64,000 nucleotides of DNA. Origin: Bradyrhizobiaceae bacterium. GTDB lineage: Bacteria; Pseudomonadota; Alphaproteobacteria; Rhizobiales; Xanthobacteraceae. The position numbers and the translations under genes are program-made. The stretch is from assembly GCA_003963145.1 (NCBI GenBank), contig RXJJ01000009.1, positions 193,749 through 257,748 of the forward strand, read 5' to 3'. Under the pieces are notes generated by a model, which was given only the letters and a program-made list of their open reading frames with translations, was not told the origin of the DNA and ran no database searches. Of this stretch, positions 59,274-64,000 are shown in pieces (position 1 is the first letter of the stretch; every line of letters starts with the position of its first letter).

Positions 59274-60413
59274 ATGCTGCACATCGAAATCGAGCCCGTC
59301 TGGCGCTTTCATAAGGACGGCAGCCCGCAAACCGCCGTCGTCATGCTCGCGATCCTCAACGAGATCCGGCAGACCGGAAAACTGACGAGCGCGGCCACGC
59401 ACGCCAATCTGTCATACCGCCATGTCTGGAATCTGATCGAGCAATGGTCGGCTTTCTTTGGCACGCCGCTGGTCGAACGCCAGCGCGGCAGGGGCACCAC
59501 CCTCACGCCGTTCGGTGAAAAACTGGTCTGGGCGGGCCAGCGTCTCGAAGCGCGGCTGGGTCCGCAGCTGCAAAACCTTGCGCAGGAACTCGCCACGGAA
59601 ATCAAGCCGCTGCTGCATCAGCAGCGCGCGGTGATCCGCGTTCACGCCAGTCACGGTTTCGCCGTGTCGAAACTGCGCGAACTGCTAGACCGTGTGCCCG
59701 GGCTTGGCGATGTCGATCTGCGCTATGTCAGCAACCAGCACTCGCTGGCCTCGCTGTCGCAGGGCGCCTGCGATCTGTCCGGCGTGCATCTGCCGCGCGG
59801 GCCGTTGCGCCAGCAGAATATCGACGCGATCAGCGCGTGGCTCGACCCGCGCGACGACCGTGTGATCAGTTTCGTCACACGCGAAATGGGCCTGATGGTC
59901 AAACGCGGCAATCCGCTCAAGATCAGTTCGCTGGAAGATCTGGTGACGCGCAAGGCGCGTTTCGTCAATCGCGACCACGATTCGGGCACGCGGCTCCTGT
60001 TCGACCAGCTGCTGGAGCTGCACAGGATCGATGAATCCAGGATCAACGATTCCCAGCAGATGGAATTTACCCATGCCGCCGTCGCGGCCTATGTCGCAAG
60101 CGGGATGGCCGATGCGAGCTTCGGCGTCGAGGCGGCCGCGCGCCAGTTCGGACTCGATTTCATCCGCCTGCTCACGGAAGATTATTTCTTTGTTTGCCGA
60201 CGCGCCTTCCTCGATACCGAACCGATGCAGCGGGTTCTGGACGTGATGAAGGGCGAGGAGTTTCACAATGCGGTGTCGGCCCTGCCCGGCTATGTCGCGA
60301 CCAGCGCCGGTTCGGTCAACAGCGTGAAGGAATTTCTGCAAAGCGTTGCCATGCCGCCCGCAAACGAGCCCGCCAAAACAAGGAACGGCCGCAAGGCGGC
60401 CGGACGGGCCTGA
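59274..60413 (+). CDS. ModE/LysR-type HTH regulator with PBP-like domain
   Basis: A 379-residue protein. The N terminus is a winged HTH of the ModE/LysR type (AILNEIRQTGKLTSAATHANLSYRHVWNLIEQWSAFFGTPLVERQRGRG...TLTPFGEKLV), followed by a periplasmic-binding-protein-like domain (VIRVHASHGFAVSKLRELLD; FVNRDHDSGTRLLFDQLLEL; MEFTHAAVAAYVASGMADASFGVEAAA). The C-terminal domain resembles molybdate-binding/MoeA-linked PBP folds. It is divergent from the aldehyde dehydrogenase gene and likely responds to a small anion or substrate (inference). Confidence 0.8.
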   Translation: MLHIEIEPVWRFHKDGSPQTAVVMLAILNEIRQTGKLTSAATHANLSYRHVWNLIEQWSAFFGTPLVERQRGRGTTLTPFGEKLVWAGQRLEARLGPQLQNLAQELATEIKPLLHQQRAVIRVHASHGFAVSKLRELLDRVPGLGDVDLRYVSNQHSLASLSQGACDLSGVHLPRGPLRQQNIDAISAWLDPRDDRVISFVTREMGLMVKRGNPLKISSLEDLVTRKARFVNRDHDSGTRLLFDQLLELHRIDESRINDSQQMEFTHAAVAAYVASGMADASFGVEAAARQFGLDFIRLLTEDYFFVCRRAFLDTEPMQRVLDVMKGEEFHNAVSALPGYVATSAGSVNSVKEFLQSVAMPPANEPAKTRNGRKAAGRA

Positions 60414-60427
60414 CCTTCAAGACAGGA

Positions 60428-61363
60428 TCAGCGTGGCAGGATCGCTTGCATCGCGTTCTTCGCAGCAGACACGACATCCTCCGCCACCGACGTGTCCTTC
60501 GGACGAAGATCGACCGGCTGCGTGGGGATATCGGCCGGCGGCGTCGGACGTGAGGTATCCTGTGCGCGGGCTACCGATGCGGACGGCGGCGGCGGTTCGG
60601 GCAGCGGCGCAACATTCGTCGCGGGCGGCATCGGGGCAATGACAGGCGCCGCCGGGATCGCGGCCTCCCGCGCAGGCGGCGGCACATAGGCCGCCGGCGG
60701 CTGAACGGCCTGTACCGGCGGAGTTGAATAAGCCTGCGGCGGATAATTGGCAGGCGGGACGATGGCAGGCGCATAGCCGACGGTGCTCGGCTTCCGCTCA
60801 GGCGTTTTGGTTTCCGCTGCGCGCGGCTCAGCACTGCGCAGGCGCTCGATCGCGGCGCGGGCAATATCGTTGGCGTCGCGGCGGTCCTCGGGTGCGATAG
60901 CGGCTTCCTTTTCCGAAGCGGGCTTTTCCGGCACGGCCTTGGCGGCGCGCTCGCGCGTGACTGCCTGATGACGGCGGAGCACCCGCGCGGCCTCGGCCGC
61001 CTTTTCGCTTTCGATCAGTTCCCGTTTGGCGGACTCGATTTCAACTTTCGCCGGTTCGGCTCTGACGGGCTCAACCGGCTCGACCTTGGCGGATTCGGCC
61101 TTAGGTGTCTCGGCTTTAGGAGGCTCAGCCCTGGCGGCCTCAGCCTTTGGCGCTTCAACCTTGGGAGCTTCAGTTTTGGGGGCTTCGGTTTTGGGAGCGT
61201 CGGCCATGGCTTTGGCCGGAACGGCCGGGGCGCTTGCGGCGGCCGCTGGCTTATCGTCCGGCTTGGCGTTGATGTAGTGGGTCACGATGTAGGCGCCGAC
61301 CACGGTGGCCACGACCGACGGAATGACCTCCGTGATGTATTTCGCCAGAAACTGCTTAATCAT
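60428..61363 (-). CDS. Pro/Ala/Lys/Glu-rich anchored protein of unknown function
   Basis: A 311-residue protein; ATG 61363 has GGAG 8 bases upstream. One N-terminal membrane segment (ITEVIPSVVATVVGAYIVTHYI) precedes a run of APKTE/APKAE/PPKAE repeats over residues about 50-130, a Glu/Arg-rich part (SEKEAAIAPEDRRDANDIAR), a Pro/Ala-rich linker and SVAEDVVSAAKNAMQAILPR at the end. The repeats would be extended and spacer-like in the periplasm, but no enzymatic domain is seen. It is not assignable. Confidence 0.6.
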   Translation of the reverse strand: MIKQFLAKYITEVIPSVVATVVGAYIVTHYINAKPDDKPAAAASAPAVPAKAMADAPKTEAPKTEAPKVEAPKAEAARAEPPKAETPKAESAKVEPVEPVRAEPAKVEIESAKRELIESEKAAEAARVLRRHQAVTRERAAKAVPEKPASEKEAAIAPEDRRDANDIARAAIERLRSAEPRAAETKTPERKPSTVGYAPAIVPPANYPPQAYSTPPVQAVQPPAAYVPPPAREAAIPAAPVIAPMPPATNVAPLPEPPPPSASVARAQDTSRPTPPADIPTQPVDLRPKDTSVAEDVVSAAKNAMQAILPR

Positions 61364-61480
61364 CGCGCCTACTCCCCAAGCGGGCACTGGATGCTGGAAC
61401 TTTGGGGCCGATTGAGGGATCAACTGCGACCACTCGGTGGCAATCGCATCAACGTGTAAATTTTAAAGATTTGCGGACGG

Positions 61481-62581
61481 TTAAGGTACGAAGACCAACA
61501 GCAAAAACGTTGCAAAAATCACAAGATGAACGAGGCCGAACAACACGTTGGTCCGCCCGGTTCCGAAGGTCATCATGCTCACCAGCATGGTCATCGCCAG
61601 AAGCGCCGTGTCGCGCGATTCCAGACCCAGCACCAGGGTTTTGTCGAGCAGGTAGGCGGCCTCCGCAACAGCCGGAATTGTCAGGCCGATGGTCGCAAGT
61701 GACGAGCCGAGCGCGAGATTGATGCTCTTCTGCAGATCGTTCTTTCGCGCGGCCGACAGCGCCGCCACGCTTTCCGGCATCAGGATCAAAAGCGCCACCA
61801 CGACGCCGGCGAAGGCAGGCGGCGCCCCGATGGCGGCGGCGCCGGCTTCGACCACCAGTGAGAACTTCTTGGCGAGCAGCACGACCGCAAGCAGGGACAC
61901 GAGCAGCAAAGCGATGCTGAGCACCAGCGCACCGCCTGACTGTGGTCCATGCTCTCCCCCGCCGGCTGTTTCATGCACGAAATAATCGCGGTGCAGAATC
62001 GCCTGAGTATAAAGAAACACGCCGTACAGGATGATCGTGACCACGCTGACGAAGCCGAGCTGCAGCTTGGAATAAACCGGGCCCGGGGTGGCCAGCGTAT
62101 AATTCGGCAGGACGAGAGTGATCGTGGCAAGCACGGTGAGCACGCAAAGATAAACGTTCACACCGGTAATCTGGAAACCCTGTTCGCGGTATCGCAATCC
62201 GCCCACAAGAATACATGCGCCGACGAGACCGTTACAGACGATCATGACCACGGCAAAGACGGTGTCGCGCGCCAGCGTCGGCACACCCTTCTCGCCCAGC
62301 ATCAGCGTCGTGATGAGCGCCACTTCGATCACGGTCACGGACAGGGTCAAAAGCAAGGTGCCATAGGGCTCGCCGATCCGCTCGGCAATCATTTCGGCAT
62401 GATGGACCGCCGCGAAAACCGTGCCGAACAGGATCACCAGCAGAACAACAGCGAAACCGTAGCCAGCAGCCGAGTGGGTAAAACCAACGCCGAGCGACGG
62501 CACAAGGGTCGCCGCGAAAAGCAGAACGGCCAGCAAGGGGTAACCCCAGGCTGACCGTGGCATATTGGCTGATGCGCTCAT
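61481..62581 (-). CDS. Ca2+/H+ antiporter (CaxA/ChaA family)
   Basis: A 366-residue protein with about eleven membrane segments. The CaCA signature is seen twice: HHAEMIAERIGEPYGTLLLTLSVTVIEVALITTLML (first alpha repeat) and ILMPESVAALSAARKNDLQKSINLALGSSLATIGLTIPAVA (second), each with a Glu expected in the ion path. It should expel Ca2+ or Na+ in exchange for protons at the inner membrane. It lies next to pntB on the same strand with a 30-base gap; a functional link is not evident. Confidence 0.85.
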   Translation of the reverse strand: MSASANMPRSAWGYPLLAVLLFAATLVPSLGVGFTHSAAGYGFAVVLLVILFGTVFAAVHHAEMIAERIGEPYGTLLLTLSVTVIEVALITTLMLGEKGVPTLARDTVFAVVMIVCNGLVGACILVGGLRYREQGFQITGVNVYLCVLTVLATITLVLPNYTLATPGPVYSKLQLGFVSVVTIILYGVFLYTQAILHRDYFVHETAGGGEHGPQSGGALVLSIALLLVSLLAVVLLAKKFSLVVEAGAAAIGAPPAFAGVVVALLILMPESVAALSAARKNDLQKSINLALGSSLATIGLTIPAVAEAAYLLDKTLVLGLESRDTALLAMTMLVSMMTFGTGRTNVLFGLVHLVIFATFLLLVFVP

Positions 62582-62611
62582 GAGGAATGCTTAGCGCATT
62601 TTCGCGACAGG

Positions 62612-64000
62612 CTACATCGCCTTGACGATGTTTTCAGTCATCTTTTTCGCGTCACCCAGCAGCATCATCGTGTTGTCACGATAAAACAGCGGATTGTCGA
62701 CACCGGCGTAACCGGACGCCAGCGAGCGCTTGATGAACATCACGGTGCCCGCCTTCCAGACCTGAAGCACAGGCATGCCGTAGATCGGCGACTTGGGGTC
62801 TTCCTCGGCCGCCGGGTTGGTGACGTCGTTGGCGCCGATCACGAAGGCAACATCGGCCTGCGCGAATTCGGAGTTGATGTCCTCGAGCTCAAAGACCTCA
62901 TCATAAGGGACGTTGGCTTCGGCCAGCAGCACGTTCATGTGGCCGGGCATGCGGCCCGCCACGGGATGAATGGCGTACTTCACCTCGACGCCCTCTTTCT
63001 TGAGGGTATCGGCCATCTCGCGCAGCGCGTGCTGCGCCTGCGCCACCGCCATGCCATAGCCCGGCACGATGATGACCTTCTGCGCGTTCTTCATGATGAA
63101 CGCCGCGTCGTCCGCCGAGCCGAGCTTGACCGGTTTGACTTCTCCGCCGCCGGCTGCTGCCGCGGCGCCGCTGTCGCCACCGAAGCCGCCAAGGATCACC
63201 GAGAAGAACGAGCGGTTCATCGCGTGGCACATGATGTAGGACAAGATCGCACCCGATGAGCCGACCAGCGCGCCGGTGATGATCAGCGCCGAATTGCCCA
63301 GCGTGAAGCCGATGCCCGCCGCCGCCCAGCCGGAATAGGAGTTCAGCATCGAGATCACGACCGGCATGTCGGCGCCGCCGATCGGGATAATGAGCAGCAC
63401 GCCGAGTGCGAGCGCGAGAATCGTGATCACCCAGAAGTCGATCGGGCTTTGCGAATCGACCAGACCGTAGATGAAGAACACCAGCGCCAGAGCGAGAACG
63501 ATATTGATGATGTGACGCGCCGGCAAAATGATCGGCGCGCCGCTCATGCGGCCCGAGAGTTTGGCGAACGCAATCACCGAGCCGGTGAAAGTCAGCGCGC
63601 CGATGGCGACGCCGAGCGACATTTCGATCAGGCTCTGGGTGTGGATGTTACCCGGCGTGCCGATACCGAAGGCGGCGGGCGCATAGAACGCACCGGCCGC
63701 GACCAGCACCGCGGCCATGCCGACCAGCGAGTGGAAGGCGGCGACGAGTTCGGGCATCGAGGTCATCGGCACGCGCCGCGCAATCACGGCGCCGATGCCG
63801 CCGCCGATGGCAACGCCCAGAACAACCAGAACCCACCCGACGATGCTCGCCGGCGGATGGGTTGCCAGCGTGGTGGCGACGGCGATGGCCATACCGGCCA
63901 TACCGAGGAAATTGCCCTGGCGCGAGGATGCGGGACTGGACAGACCGCGCAGCGACAGGATGAACAGCGAGCCTGCGATCAGGTACAGAAGTGCGGAAAG
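62612..64000 (-). CDS. pntB: NAD(P) transhydrogenase beta subunit (5' end outside window)
   Basis: 462 residues are visible; the frame is open through base 64000, so a few N-terminal residues are missing. The visible start YLIAGSLFILSLRGLSSPAS, RQGNFLGMAGMAIAVATT matches PntB. The conserved parts are SMPELVAAFHSLVGMAAV, GGADMPVVISMLNSYSGWAA, GALVGSSGAILSYIMCHAMNR, the NADP site IIVPGYGMAVAQAQHALREM and GMPVLQVWKAGTVMFIKRSL. PntB carries membrane helices and the NADP-binding domain III, using the proton gradient to make NADPH. The partner pntA is expected further right. Confidence 0.95.
   Translation of the reverse strand, partial: LSALLYLIAGSLFILSLRGLSSPASSRQGNFLGMAGMAIAVATTLATHPPASIVGWVLVVLGVAIGGGIGAVIARRVPMTSMPELVAAFHSLVGMAAVLVAAGAFYAPAAFGIGTPGNIHTQSLIEMSLGVAIGALTFTGSVIAFAKLSGRMSGAPIILPARHIINIVLALALVFFIYGLVDSQSPIDFWVITILALALGVLLIIPIGGADMPVVISMLNSYSGWAAAGIGFTLGNSALIITGALVGSSGAILSYIMCHAMNRSFFSVILGGFGGDSGAAAAAGGGEVKPVKLGSADDAAFIMKNAQKVIIVPGYGMAVAQAQHALREMADTLKKEGVEVKYAIHPVAGRMPGHMNVLLAEANVPYDEVFELEDINSEFAQADVAFVIGANDVTNPAAEEDPKSPIYGMPVLQVWKAGTVMFIKRSLASGYAGVDNPLFYRDNTMMLLGDAKKMTENIVKAM

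Overview
The window looks like chromosome of an alphaproteobacterium of the Nitrobacteraceae/Bradyrhizobiaceae type (Rhodopseudomonas, Afipia, Nitrobacter, Bradyrhizobium relatives). The grounds are two phasins, a long PAS histidine kinase, an ScoAB CoA-transferase pair, pntB, FixK/FNR-type boxes, and a tRNA-His with no extra 5' G, a G1-U72 pair and discriminator A73. Genus is inference.

A tRNA-His at 37217-37293 splits the window in two. To its right (37.4-64 kb) is ordinary dense core chromosome: two phasins, a PAS histidine kinase, scoB-scoA, an AsmA protein, polyamine-type ABC transporter genes, glpD, a GGDEF-EAL protein, an FAD oxidoreductase, two DUF465 proteins, purE-purK, rpsU, an aldehyde dehydrogenase with a divergent ModE-like regulator, a Ca2+/H+ antiporter and pntB (cut by the right edge).

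To its left lies accessory DNA. A tyrosine integrase (35620-37131) sits directly beside the 3' end of the tRNA, followed by a decayed second integrase (34993-35619). This is the usual layout of an island integrated in a tRNA gene. No second copy of the tRNA 3' end was recognised, so the far boundary is unknown.

The accessory DNA has two parts. Part one (1-15 kb) resembles a low-oxygen/copper/storage cluster: the 5' part of cfa, a Met-rich secreted protein, a lycopene-cyclase-domain membrane protein, a DUF3141 PHA-synthase-like protein with a 30-codon ORF coupled in front, a phasin-like protein, two paralogous Crp/Fnr regulators, an ECF sigma factor, DUF2933 proteins, a NifX-like protein, a VIT-type transporter, cytochrome b561 and a multicopper oxidase operon. 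Two perfect TTGAT-N4-ATCAA boxes and several weaker ones stand before these genes. Remnants of opgC, a zinc alcohol dehydrogenase and a FemAB-like gene show decay.

Part two (15-35 kb) is a defence/mobile cluster. It holds a replication-like module (VapE-type NTPase, DnaX-like AAA+ protein, and a protein that appears to fuse delta and delta-prime clamp-loader subunits, with an iteron-like array between the first two); a PD-(D/E)XK nuclease-like protein with DUF2958, zinc-ribbon and PPP-phosphatase neighbours; a complete His-Xaa-Ser (hxsA-D-B-C) radical-SAM peptide-modification cassette; and an SMC/Rad50-like ATPase with a 57-residue partner facing an AlbA_2-domain protein. The clamp-loader module and the Hxs cassette are the best candidates for undescribed biology.
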